Assembly (NCBI RefSeq): GCF_910592395.1
Contig: NC_088316.1
Coordinates: forward strand, 6,388,001-6,452,000
From: Lineus longissimus
Lineage: Eukaryota; Nemertea; Pilidiophora; Heteronemertea; Lineidae
DNA length: 64,000 nucleotides
Reading direction: 5' to 3'
Below are positions 53,510 through 64,000 of this stretch, piece by piece. The notes under the pieces were generated by a model. It saw only the letters and a list, made by a program, of their open reading frames with translations. It searched no databases and was not told the DNA's origin. The position numbers and the translations under genes were made by a program. Position 1 is the stretch's first letter, and each line of letters begins with the position of its first letter.

Positions 53510-55800
53510 CTTAGAGTTTTTGTCCACTTGGTCTGTCATATGATACTACAAGGTAAGGGTTTTGTTTAATATTCACAAATCGGCCAAAACGGAAACTTTT
53601 CTCTGGTACCGGCACGGCAGTAGCGTGTTACGACCACCGATGTAAACAAACGAAGGAGGCCGTTGAAGCCAATAGTGCACGGTGTTGCGTTGTATACATG
53701 ACAGCTCACATGGTGCCTGAGATGAATGAGCTATAAGATGGAGACAACTATGAGAATTAGCTAATGATAGCCTCACAAATTAACAATAGATTGTCGGGTA
53801 ACTTGACTAAAATACAGACATATGCATTTATTAGTTTGTCTGTTATAGGTTTAAACGACTATAAGTCAGCTTAATAACATGGAGTAATGACAGTACAATT
53901 ACATGTATTGTACAATATGCACATATCAAGAGATTATCCATGAGAGCCAACCTACACACGGACCACTAAAACACGAATCGATGGAATTTAGGCGTGTCTT
54001 ATTGCAACTTTTATCAGGCGACTGGTACATGCAACGATACAAAATAAAATGCATTTTCCGCTGAATGTCAGCAGTAACTTAATACATGGTAATGAGTCTT
54101 GTTTCAGTAGAATACGCATTTCGCTTTAGTGTCAGAAGCCTGTTATATATACAGGCTATAATGAAATGCTGATGCAGAATAAACGAAACACCCCCGGCCA
54201 CCCCCTGCAGGCACACACACATCACCAGCCCCACCACCCAAGCACACCCACCCAGGCGCACACACAATTTGTAGCAGATCGAAGACTCAATATTCGTTGA
54301 AAGCGACACCAATTGGTCAGCTTATACATCTTGGAGCCCAAAGCTGCCTTACCCCAAATCGTCAGAGGTAAGTATACCTTTTCAATTAGTACTTCAATCA
54401 AATTGAAATCCGCAAAAACCAATCGTCATTTAAAAACATTGTCATTTGAAATACGTTGTATCTGATAACCTGACACTCATAAAATCCGCATGTACATGTA
54501 CCTGCCAGCACGTATAGTCTGGCAATAAAACATGAATTGAGAAAATACCATGTATTTCAGCAACACAAACACGGCAACAGCTTGAATTGGAATTGCCAAT
54601 ACTGTACATTTGGTGATAAACAACAATGAAGACACGGAAAAATTATTTTACTACGATGCCTGGTGTATACATAAAGTCTTCAGTAAACGCATTTACTAGT
54701 ATCATTTGATTACTAGTAGTGGACCCGTGGAGAAGTACTTGTTTGAAGAGCGGGAAAAGGTGACCAAATAATAAGGGAGACTAATGGCAATGAATTAAGT
54801 CGTCCCCCTTTCAGTATCATTTTGAAATATTATAATCATTCACTGTGAAAATAAATTCAATATTTGAGGTAATATCCCGGCCTCAATTCGTTCATGTGTT
54901 ACGACAACAAACAGCATCTCATTTTTTAGTCTGATAAAACCAAATATGACCGTAAATAGTCGTTATTATTTAGCTTTTAGCTTTTATGAACCCTGTACCC
55001 CCCCCCCCCCCCCCACAGGCACCAATCCACACATAGATGGTTCATTATTTATTTTGTGTCGAATTTTGGGCGAACAGTTTATTTCTAACCGCCGGGTCCA
55101 AGTTGACAAGAAAGATAGGAAGAGCTTAGTATCCGTCGACCCCCTTCATCATGTTACTGGAAAGCTACTTACAGTCACAGCCTGAATGAAACAATAAGGT
55201 GAACCCTCACTTGCCAGACATATCATTCGAAGTCCTGGAATTAGTGTCAGATCCTGACCTTTCAAAATGCTGTGGAACCTATTTTACAATGACTATAACA
55301 GACGGCCATCCTCCCATTGATTGAATAAATAGCTTGAGAGAGAGTTACAATTTCAGTGACCGTTTGCCGTACGGTTAGATGTGTGTGATCTTCCTACACT
55401 AGTGTTTCCTACCTTGGTGTATGTTTGAATTTAAAATTTAAGTGAAATTGATATCAAAGAATCTGATATCTGATTCTAGTCACCTGACTGTTTCACTATG
55501 AGTTTAAACATTGAAAAGAAAATCAGCATCTGTTATAAGAAATGTAATCGAAAAGGAATGTAAGCTTACACCGCAAACGTCATATCGCATTTACTTTCTT
55601 ATCGAATGTGGCTTAATGCAATGCCGAATGATCGAGTCAGAAGGAGATTTTTGTACTGTCTCGGCCAAAAGTAAATGAACACATGTAAGTCATGCGCAAC
55701 TCTTGAAGTATTACGGCTGAATGACTATGGGTGAAATATCAGTATGTTATTCACCAAAATCTCATGATTGAATTGTCAAGGTAAAAATATAGTTGATATA
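53510..55800. other. Intergenic, nothing recognised
   Basis: Short frames only. A C homopolymer of about 17 bases lies at 54999-55015. No gene or repeat family was recognised. Confidence 0.35.
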
Positions 55801-55813
55801 AGAATTGGCCGGG

Positions 55814-56046
55814 TCTATTTGGCAAGCCGCTCGCCGAACAGGCATCTTTTTTTGTCCTGTTTGGAGAGCCGCTTGCCAAACAGCACTAAAAAGCCACCCT
55901 GTTCGGCCAGCCGGGCTTGCCAAACAGGTAAAAAATCTACCCTGTTTGGCGAGCTGGAGACTTTACAACACATTAGCCAATCGGAGGGCTCTCCATTCAG
56001 GACAAGAAAAAGTCGCTGTTTGGTAAGCCGGGCTTGCCAAATAGTC
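55814..56046. repeat. Array of interrupted palindromes (CTGTTTGGCAAGCC units)
   Basis: The 14-base motif and its complement alternate. Sites include CTATTTGGCAAGCCG at 55815, CTGTTTGGAGAGCCGCTTGC with CAAACAG at 55858-55882, CTGTTCGGCCAGCCGGGCTT with GCCAAACAG at 55898-55926, CTGTTTGGCGAGC at 55941 and CTGTTTGGTAAGCCGGGCTT with GCCAAATAG at 56016-56044. Each pair can fold as a short hairpin. Confidence 0.75.
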
Positions 56047-57376
56047 ACTTCCATAAGAATTTCGTATCACAATTTCAAATCGTGAATACGCAAAATGTCT
56101 AGGGGTGTTTTTCTTTCTATCGTGGTTTTCATACATGCAGTAATCAATGAGTACAGCTGCAAGATATTCAGCACCAAAAAAATTAAACCCTTTGTCCAAT
56201 TTGCTAACTCTGACGAAGATTATCATTAAAAAATTTAAAAAGGAGTCGATGAGATGTCGACTGTTGACTTTTTATTGTTTCAATTTGTATATACTAGTAT
56301 TTTTGTCTGTCGCAGAGAAATCATTGGTTGAATTGATTGTTTGTTTGTCCGGATTTTAGTCTTTACCCAAATGGCAACACGCTAATCGTAACGTTGTCTA
56401 ACGGCACACACGAACGGCAAAGAATAATTAAAGAAGAAATCGTTTCGTTTAGTACGAGGCAAGAGCATAACAAATAATGACGATTGGAAGGTTTCGCAAG
56501 TACGAAGGTATAGTGGGGCCACCAAGTCCTTTGTTATTTAGTTCATTCATGCAACACTAACAGTACTAGTATCTAGCATTATTTATGTTCATACTGAGTT
56601 AATAAAATCGTTCCTAAAAATTCAATTCTCTTTTATTTGCATGTGTTTTGATCGGACCACAAATAAGCAAAATATGAGCAGAAGAATGCAAAAATCCTAC
56701 ACCCCATATAGGGGTTATGATGTAGACCAAGTGTTTAACAGGGAAATAAAATACATTCATTTAAATAGCACTGGAAATCGCGTTTTACTGACAACAATAA
56801 GGTGATGACTTAAAATTGGTTTGATTGACCGTTACGGTTCCAACAACAGTAAAGCGTGCTTATAATTGTGACGGGTTCAACATTAACGAAATCACTAAAA
56901 ACAACTTCTTTATGAATCTAAAGTTCACTTACCATATTTGAAAAATACCTGGTCACCTTCCTAGTTCATTTATATGACTTTAGCAAGGACTATCCACCAG
57001 CTATTAACAATGTATCACTGTGTCGATGCTTTAGGAGAATCTAAGGTCTATCCCTATAACATATACAACGACCGCGGAGTGTTAAATGGATCTAAATTTC
57101 CAATGCAATAGCAGCATTTTATACTAGCGTAACAAAAACGTCGAAAGAGTTGATATGACATGACTATTAATAAATAGTGTTCTGTATCAAATAAATGTTT
57201 CTTATCAAATGATGATTAATGGACTATCAAATGAATTTTATGTTTTCTAGTAACAATCACGGATACTTCCAAATTACCAATGTTGTCATCGTTTTTTCCC
57301 GCAGGACCGCGATCACATAAAAATGAGGATTTGCTGAATCGTCGTCGTCAAGTGGTCCCAATGAACATTAGCATGA

Positions 57377-57571
57377 TTGTACGGACAACAAACAACAGTT
57401 AGGGAAATTCCGGAAGAAGTCAAGTGTCGTTTTCGTGAACATTGTGACATTGGCACATACCATAAAGCAGTCAAGCAGATTTGCCAAAAAAGAGCGGGCG
57501 GCAGCCCGTTCGACATGTTCGAGCTATTCCACCTCCTCCACACTGACTCGCGATTCGACTACGATCTTTAG
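57377..57571 (+). CDS. Short open frame of unknown function, possible exon
   Basis: The frame opens after a stop at 57374 and has no ATG at its start. It reads TTVREIPEEVKCRFREHCDI ... FDMFELFHLLHTDSRFDYDL-stop. Composition (many charged residues, a cysteine/histidine cluster) is more protein-like than surrounding frames. No family was recognised and no convincing acceptor precedes it. Confidence 0.2.
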   Translation: MYGQQTTVREIPEEVKCRFREHCDIGTYHKAVKQICQKRAGGSPFDMFELFHLLHTDSRFDYDL

Positions 57572-58489
57572 TTACTCTGGGACTCGGACCGCACTCTTGT
57601 TAATATAACCCGTGTTTTTTCTTGGCTTATAGGCTTGTGCTAAAAAACCCACATCTGCTCATGTTCTTGTGGGTTTCAATGATGATTTCCCACTTCGCTA
57701 TTGCTAGCAGCGAGATATCGCACTTTTTTATGTACATGTACATGTATGTAAAATTAATGCAGTTGTACATTATGGATATTCTGCCACGTGCTGGCATAAC
57801 TGGATCAAGCTCTATGCCGTAGTATCTCTCCTGGCATAGGCAAATCGAGGAGTTTTGAGTGGTTATGGCTTAATTTGGCGACAACTCGTGTAATGTAGTA
57901 TCATAGCGCATCATGACAGATTGATGGGCGACAGTATCAATATTTGACTACAGTATCAATACCTAAAGTCTATCAATATTTGAAAGTTTACCAATATTTG
58001 AAGTTCCAAAAGAGCAGACAGTTCAGACATAATTAACTTTTACAATTAGTATAAAAAGCTGTGGCATGATATTTGTAGAATAACTTTTAATGATCTTCCT
58101 AGAATCAATTGTAACATCAGTTCAATTATTCCGATTAGTTCAATAAGCAAAACGATTATTTTAAATAGCCAGTTTAGTCTCTTAATTAATAATTTTATGA
58201 TGGCCAGTCACGTTGTCGCAAATGATACGCTGTGATGCGGGTTTTCGAACGAAGCAATATAGAGTTATGTAAATGTCTAAGCAAATTAGAGGTGGTAAAA
58301 TAAACACGGTTGCAACACAAACGTCGTCTCCTCGAGTAACTTCTAGCTGCATGATTCTGGTCTGTGACGGGCCCTCTCACTATATAACATAACGGAAGCA
58401 GTCCCCAGGAGAGATTCCCCACCTACCAGCTACAAGCGGTAACATCTACAAGCCCCGTGACACTCGCTGAAATGACCACTAAGCCATTG

Positions 58490-58720
58490 TCATGATGAAG
58501 CATTGAACTTGGATGTCCTAACGCATTTGTCATTAGCCTCATTGTATTTTTGGCCAAGATGCTCTCGCAATGTAGAAATAGCACATGACCAATTGCTTGC
58601 ATCAGCAACTTCATCTCGAGATGCTAATAACCATTTCGTATTAGTAGCGTGTTTAAGTTTTGCATCTAAAATTAACCCAAATGTCGCTGCTTTAATAAGA
58701 ACCGCCTTAACTGTCGTTTC
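58490..58720 (-). CDS. 76-codon open frame without ATG, possible exon or relic
   Basis: On the minus strand the frame after TGA (58721-58723) reads TTVKAVLIKAATFGLILDAK, LKHATNTKWLLASRDEVADA, SNWSCAISTLREHLGQKYNE and ends KFNASS-stop. It looks protein-like (amphipathic, well-mixed composition), and the same frame upstream is open for a further 68 codons to 58927 with one stop between. The upstream boundary lacks a pyrimidine tract, so a splice acceptor is not evident. It might be a decayed transposon protein. No family assigned. Confidence 0.25.
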   Translation of the reverse strand, partial: ETTVKAVLIKAATFGLILDAKLKHATNTKWLLASRDEVADASNWSCAISTLREHLGQKYNEANDKCVRTSKFNASS

Positions 58721-58927
58721 TCATTGTGTTTTTTTGTCAACATTCTCTCGAAACGGAAAAAGAGCACTATGATCTGGTATCACCGGCGGTTTAACTGAGA
58801 CGGAGTGCATGTACAACATACTATTTTCCCTTTTAAGTACCATCCCAATCATTCGCCATTTGACCGGAACTAACCCCAAAATAGAGATTTTATTGGCCCG
58901 TAGCAAATGAGCAGGCCATGGATACAA

Positions 58928-60840
58928 TGGTCGACACTTTAAATGATTGGTAAATTCACCGGAACTAACCCAAGTGGTGCTATTAGAACTGCCTCATTGG
59001 CATTCTCTATCGCAATCACAATCATTCAGATCCAACGATCGGTATCACTACAAGGCTTCTCCGCATCACACAAATCGAGATTAGTTGGAAACAAGAGTTA
59101 AAGCTTACCTTAGAGTTAACCAGATGATGAGTAGGCAAACGCGCGTACCCGGGAGCTGTGGCACACTGTGTCCATTAGCCGAGTACGGCATAATCGTCTA
59201 ACGCATATTTTCCTCACATCCTGTGAATGAAAAAAGGGAGAAACACTGTAACTCCTTTCGCTACCGAGACATAAATGTGAGCGACTTGGTTGTGATTGTG
59301 GTATTATTCCGAGGAATCTTTCGAACCTCGGGCCCACAGCACGCAGCTGTTTCGCACGTGTATTGGTGTGTGTGGTATTGATTATTTCATTGTCCTAGGG
59401 AGAGATTTTGAGTGTTTTTCTCTCAGACAGATCGATGTTGGTTCTGATAATCAACACACGAACTGAGGCAGATAAATGCACCTGAAAATTGAAAATCGAT
59501 TAAGTCACGAATACTCGTTTTCTGGGTTTGGCTGAGTGCGTCTCTAATGCGTCTAATGTAATACAGCAGACTTGGCGACGACATTCTTCTCCAGAGGGAC
59601 TTGTTGTGGCATGATGTTAAATGCGCTCCGACGGAAAACACGAGCTTTCACAGACAATGAAAGTAATGAAACAAACGTCCTCCAGGGGATAGGTATTTTC
59701 CGCCCGGGTGTATTCAAATATCAAAAGAGTAATTGTGTCAGTGTCTTCCAAACCTGTCCGTGGTTTTTTCAAACTGAGGCTCCGAACTAAATCAATCCAA
59801 AGTGTGTTATTGAAGTTAATATTATTAGTCAATTTTTAATTTTTTGGGCTAAGAAACTAGCAGAAGATATGGGATTAAGAGGCTTGACCGAATGGACGAT
59901 CATACCCCCATCGGCTATTCACCAAATTCCAAAAGCAAATTTGTCGTGATTTGAAGTCTACAAAAATTTGAGGCAATGTGAATGGCTTATTTCCAAATGA
60001 CGAGATGTAGAATTTGGCACTTTTATTGATTCAGAGAGTGAAACCCGAAGACAAATTCTACTTTGGGGCATTGCTGAATTTTGACTGAATTGATTCTAGT
60101 GTATCGAGATCAATTCCCTCCGGGTAACTTTATGTTTTGAGCATTTTTTGTTCCGAAGACATGAATTAAAATAGTTACCTTGTTTTTCTAAATTACACTT
60201 GTAGTGCTTTCAATATTCCTCAATACATTCGCTAAAATGAGGCTATGACATTTTAATCAGTATAACTTTGCGGTGAATGAGAGACTTAATCATATTCCAA
60301 GTCTATATCATGTCTACAGAATTCATGCTGACAGATAACAATACCTATGCACACGTTAGATTGATAAAGATAATGCGCGCGGAAATGGCGTTTAAAGCAG
60401 CATATTGGATTTTCACCACAATATCCGTAATATAGATCTTGAATATCCTGCCTGACTTGAAAGAGGAAATTAATTTTAGAAATGGTTTTAGTGCTGTCGT
60501 ATGTCAACAGAATGACAGTCTCAGTTTATCAGCCAAGACCAGGAAGCAGAGTGTTTTGAGAAGTGCCATGCTCCAGCTAATAAGCTTATATTGAATATGC
60601 CATACCACGCATCATGAAAAAACCAATAGGTCATGAAAAATATGCTGGTGTTTCTAAATTACTCGCAGGGGATTTTCAAATCATTTCAAGCAAATAACAC
60701 AAGCCGCCGGCCTGGCCCTTCCAATATTAGGTCATTGATTGTTCTATGAAACATTGGTTTGCAAGTAAAATACTAAGCGCCTGTTTTTGCAGAGGTCTCG
60801 GTCTTTCATCGAGATGCATTGCAATATCGCAGTGGTTTAT
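58928..60840. other. Intergenic, nothing recognised
   Basis: AT-rich sequence with short frames only. No feature could be supported. Confidence 0.35.
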
Positions 60841-61463
60841 TCCCATTTCGCCATTTCCCACTTCGCCAATTGCCATTTCGCCACTAAAAATTGCCATTTC
60901 GCCAGTTTGCCATTTCACCAGTTTTCCATTTCGCCACTTTCCCATTTCGCCATCTTCTATTTCACCCTCTTCAAAAATGGATTCTTCCATGTCAGCTATT
61001 ATATACAAGTCAATTTTCACCAATACTTTTAACCCACTTCGAGTTCGACCATAAAACCAACTATGCGTTAAATTTCTAATTCGAATGATCGTTAAGATAA
61101 TTAAAACAATATCAATATCCGTTTAGAATAACAATTCTGGAAGATTTGAACCAACCTGGTAAACCACGCGCCTCCTTGCGAGAGAATGAAGTGAATGTGC
61201 CCAGAAAGGATATCATTGACCTCGAAACAAAAGAGGAACAAACTGGAAAAACATGAAATTTTTTACAATCCTTTATTCGTAACTTTCCAAAATCACAAAG
61301 GGAAACCATCCAACTAAGAAGATGGGAAAAATCAGGATCAGCGAAAAAAGAATGGAATGGTCCATTTCGTACAGGCGGTTGAAGCAAAATATAATATTCA
61401 TTGGCGAAATGGGAACTGGCGAAATGGAAAAATGGCGAATTGGAAGTTGGCGAAATGGGAAGA
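60841..61463. repeat. Inverted pair of CATTTCGCCA minisatellites
   Basis: A cluster of about eight degenerate 15-mers (CCATTTCGCCANTT) at 60841-60966 faces its reverse complement (GGCGAAATGGGAACTGGCGA, AATGGCGAATTGGAAGTTGG, CGAAATGGGAAG) at 61401-61463. They are 435 bp apart. Weak inverted similarity continues outside the clusters (CGCAGTGGTTTATTCCC against GGGAAGACACCATCGCAGTC). Confidence 0.7.
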
Positions 61464-61689
61464 CACCATCGCAGTCTACGAACGAGGTTTACTCTCGAGG
61501 TTGGTTGGTCCAAAGGACTGCGATATTGTGCCCAAACAATTCATGTCCCCTGTGTGTACAGTCAAACCTAATCACAACAACGTATAATAACGACAAATAA
61601 GAGGATCCAAAGCCGAAGGTAATTTTCAGCATGTTTTGTGCGTACAACTTATCAACTCTGTGGCGGGATAGTATTGGACTAAACATCCG

Positions 61690-61800
61690 CTTGCTGGGTT
61701 CCTGAAATAGACGAGTTTCGGTGGGTGGAGCTAAAATACAGGCCCAGACCGGCCAAAGCGCCACCGGTTTGGAGTGGACTCTGAGCTCCACCTGACTATT
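61690..61800. repeat. Foldback element, GGAGCTAAAAT family (copy 3, short)
   Basis: GGTGGGTGGAGCTAAAATAC with AGGCCCAGACCGGCC on the left and GGAGTGGACTCTGAGCTCCA with CCTGAC on the right resemble the inner arms of copies 1 and 2, though the outer GTCTCAC portion is lost. Confidence 0.55.
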
Positions 61801-63253
61801 GCAGTTAAATATGGTAACGTGTATAATATATCACTCAAACTGCCGTCAGCGCAACTTCTTTTCAACCATAATTAGCCATCCTTTCTTTTCTTACGATCAC
61901 ATCACTGTATCAAATCTTTGCATACATGTTAACGGCTTCCCAAGGAGATACCGAATGGCTTAAATAGTTGACTTTGAACTGGCGGGTCGCTATCTGTACT
62001 AAAATTGCCCCAAATTATCGACCAAAACGCCTCAGCCATGGTCGACTATTACACTGACGCCTCATTAGAACAGACTTCGTAATGCGGTCAAAAACATTAA
62101 ATATTCATACAAAATCATAATATTTTGTCCTAGAGATATTCTGCCGCGCCATTATTGGCAACCGACACCACACACATCCCCTCCAATATGGCTGGCCAAC
62201 TCAGCCACTAAATTTGTTGCTAGTACTCTTCCGTTCTGTGTCATCCTTTTATAACTAACGACAAATATAGCGACTAATGAACCCTTCCAACCTGAACAAC
62301 CATACAAATATAACTCTTGAAAATCAAGTGTAGCAATCCTTTCTTCCGGCCGACTTGTTTCCGGCGGAAGTTTACTTATCGTTTGATCAATCGGTGTTCA
62401 TTTCCTGTATGAGCTCCACCTTAATCACGTTAGTTTGGATTTATGACAGATACCACACCGCGGAGATTGGTGAAAGAAAACTGATGCTAATGTCGGTTTG
62501 TTCGTTGTTGTTTCTATCATTGATGCTGTAGAACAAATCAGAAACAAAAACTACCTGCCCCTCAACCCCAGGCCCGTAGCTCTGGCCCTTTGGTGTGTGT
62601 GCGGGCGTGCGTGTGGAGGGGGGTCCACTTTCTTTGTCCTTAGCTAGAGTGAAAATCGGACAGAATCTGCACGAAAAACATGTTCTTTGCTTACTCTTTG
62701 GGGGGCATATACCTCTTTACATCTACCCTCTAGCTACGGCCCTGCCTCCAACCGAAGTTGATTAAAATACGCAGATAACGTTTCGATTAGAGTCTTAATC
62801 TTGAACGAATCTTCTTCTGACAGATGATAAGAAAAATCTACCAACAGTAAATCTTGACTTAGTATACATATAGGTTTATTTCAATCATTTTCAGTGAGGA
62901 CTATGAGAAAACTCACCATTCCGGACACATTGGCTATAGTATAAGTATACATGTTATCAAGAATTCATCAAGACTTTGTACTTTTTTTTTATGAACAATG
63001 GGAAACCTCCTAAAAAAGTCACCAAAGATGAAAAGGAATGCTATATGAAACAATAAACCCCGGCCATGCAGTAGCCGCTTTCAATGTGAAACCTGTCCAA
63101 GGCAGTGAATCTTCCACCTATTCTTATAGTTTCATCGTCAATACTGCCATTGAGTGTTGATATACAAAATGCGAAATTCCGTGGTACAAGGCGCCACCTT
63201 TCGGCACATCGCTGGCCCAGCATTCCCGTCATCAGCAATTTTGACAACGAGCC
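61801..63253. other. Intergenic, nothing recognised
   Basis: No gene supported. A GT/GC-rich patch (GTGTGTGTGCGGGCGTGCGT) lies at 62594. Confidence 0.35.
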
Positions 63254-63446
63254 ATGTATTTCAGCCCATATTGCATGAAGATCTCAGACAAGCTAGCCCT
63301 GCCCAAATATTGTGTCAACAAGCAGGATGAACTGTATGAAATGTACGGGGACAGGGTGGAATTAGTGTGTACGACTGAGTACATCCGACGAACAGTGCTG
63401 ACTGTCGAAGGAGTGACCACGAAGAAGAAGCACTTGAATACAAGGT
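63254..63446 (+). CDS. Possible internal exon, unknown protein
   Basis: An open frame reading ...MKISDKLALPKYCVNKQDEL, YEMYGDRVELVCTTEYIRR, TVLTVEGVTTKKKHLNTR ends at AATACAAG|GTGAAT, a plausible donor. GTG/CTG/CCC-rich codon use differs from the AT-rich background. A possible acceptor (GTATTTCAG) ends at 63266, so the true exon may start at about 63267. No family was recognised and no partner exon could be joined before the window ends. Confidence 0.3.
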
Positions 63447-64000
63447 GAATCCTGACCTAATGATTATTGGCTGAACGTGGAGATTGTGTGAACGCTTGTG
63501 GAGGGGTAAAAAAAAACTTGCGAAGAATCAGTTAGTGCTTTAATGAAACCTTCGGTCTCTACCTGGCATCGAGAGCTTTCGACATGATTGTGAGAAATTA
63601 TAGAAGAGCTACAGTTAACGTCTTGACCCCTAGTACATTTGTAATGCACCCCAAGTGACAGAGCGACGTAGATAAGTTGATTAATGCATTCATTAGCCCC
63701 CAAATATCCGTTTCCTGATGAGTTTAGTAGCTTAATTCAACTTTTAAATAACAGTTAGAGACGTTCTAAGTCACAAGGGAATTACCTATACATCTCATTC
63801 AACCACAGTGGCAGGTTCCCATAAAGAGTATAATAGTCAAGTAAAAGTCGCTCTTTTTAACAACTGAATGGTTGTTAGTAGGGAGTACTGAACGCAAGAC
63901 ACCTTGTGTAATCGATGCTTTTTTCATGTAAAAATACGGAGTTAATTTACCTCGTCAATTTACTTTGATTAGAAGCAACTGGTGCTCTGCTACAGTAGTG
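63447..64000. other. No recognisable feature to window end
   Basis: Short frames only. Nothing further could be supported. Confidence 0.4.

Noticed and set aside
55768-56085. 105-codon frame with repeated SRACQT/LASR motifs
   Set aside because: The repeats come from the palindromic DNA motif. Both strands are open for the same reason.
60727-61600. Frames rich in HFA/NGEMG/KWQ repeats
   Set aside because: They are translations of the CATTTCGCCA minisatellites.

Overview
The window is animal (metazoan) genomic DNA, not prokaryotic. It is AT-rich, its coding sequence is split into small exons with GT-AG introns, and it is full of foldback elements, terminal-inverted-repeat (TIR) transposons, tRNA-derived SINEs, a non-LTR retrotransposon relic and homopolymer or microsatellite tracts. 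The frequent ACATGTACATGT-type strings and the repeat style suggest a marine invertebrate, possibly a non-vertebrate deuterostome. That placement is an impression, not a demonstration.

One host gene can be read with confidence. It lies on the minus strand between about 22.0 and 10.0 kb and encodes an anion-selective Cys-loop ligand-gated channel of the glycine/GABA-A receptor class. Eight consecutive coding exons were placed (101, 68, 218, 83, 144, 215, 144 and 261 bp). Every splice phase agrees and together they cover the N-terminal ligand-binding domain, TM1 to TM4 and the stop codon. The signal-peptide exon was not found. Loop C lacks the second cysteine pair typical of glycine receptors, and TM2 has Leu at the 6' position where Thr is nearly invariant.

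The receptor's introns and the rest of the window are dominated by repeats. At 13.4-14.7 kb, in the 15.8-to-13.0 kb intron, two PIF/Harbinger-like elements are nested, each with a TTA/TAA target duplication and each carrying a degraded MADF-domain gene. Others are a 414 bp near-perfect foldback (1.0-1.4 kb), foldbacks at 19.3, 22.1 and 22.7-23.1 kb, and an element at 25.8-27.2 kb whose 140 bp inverted ends are built from a GCCGAAATG minisatellite. A (GTC)n-headed repeat of about 300 bp monomers lies at 28.9-30.1 kb. A second copy, inverted, lies at 51.2-53.1 kb and is split by a 974 bp TIR transposon with a 9 bp target duplication.

The 33.8-38.3 kb segment is a composite of tandem and inverted repeats. 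Two SINEs of one family lie at 12.0 and 44.7 kb, a broken reverse transcriptase C-terminus at 49.2 kb, and a palindrome array at 55.8-56.0 kb. A foldback family recognised by GGAGCTAAAAT arms occurs at 6.5, 50.5 and 61.7 kb, with a weaker relic at 53.4 kb.

From about 24 to 64 kb no host gene could be established. A few short open frames are listed as weak candidates. Nothing resembles a prokaryotic operon, CRISPR array or virus.
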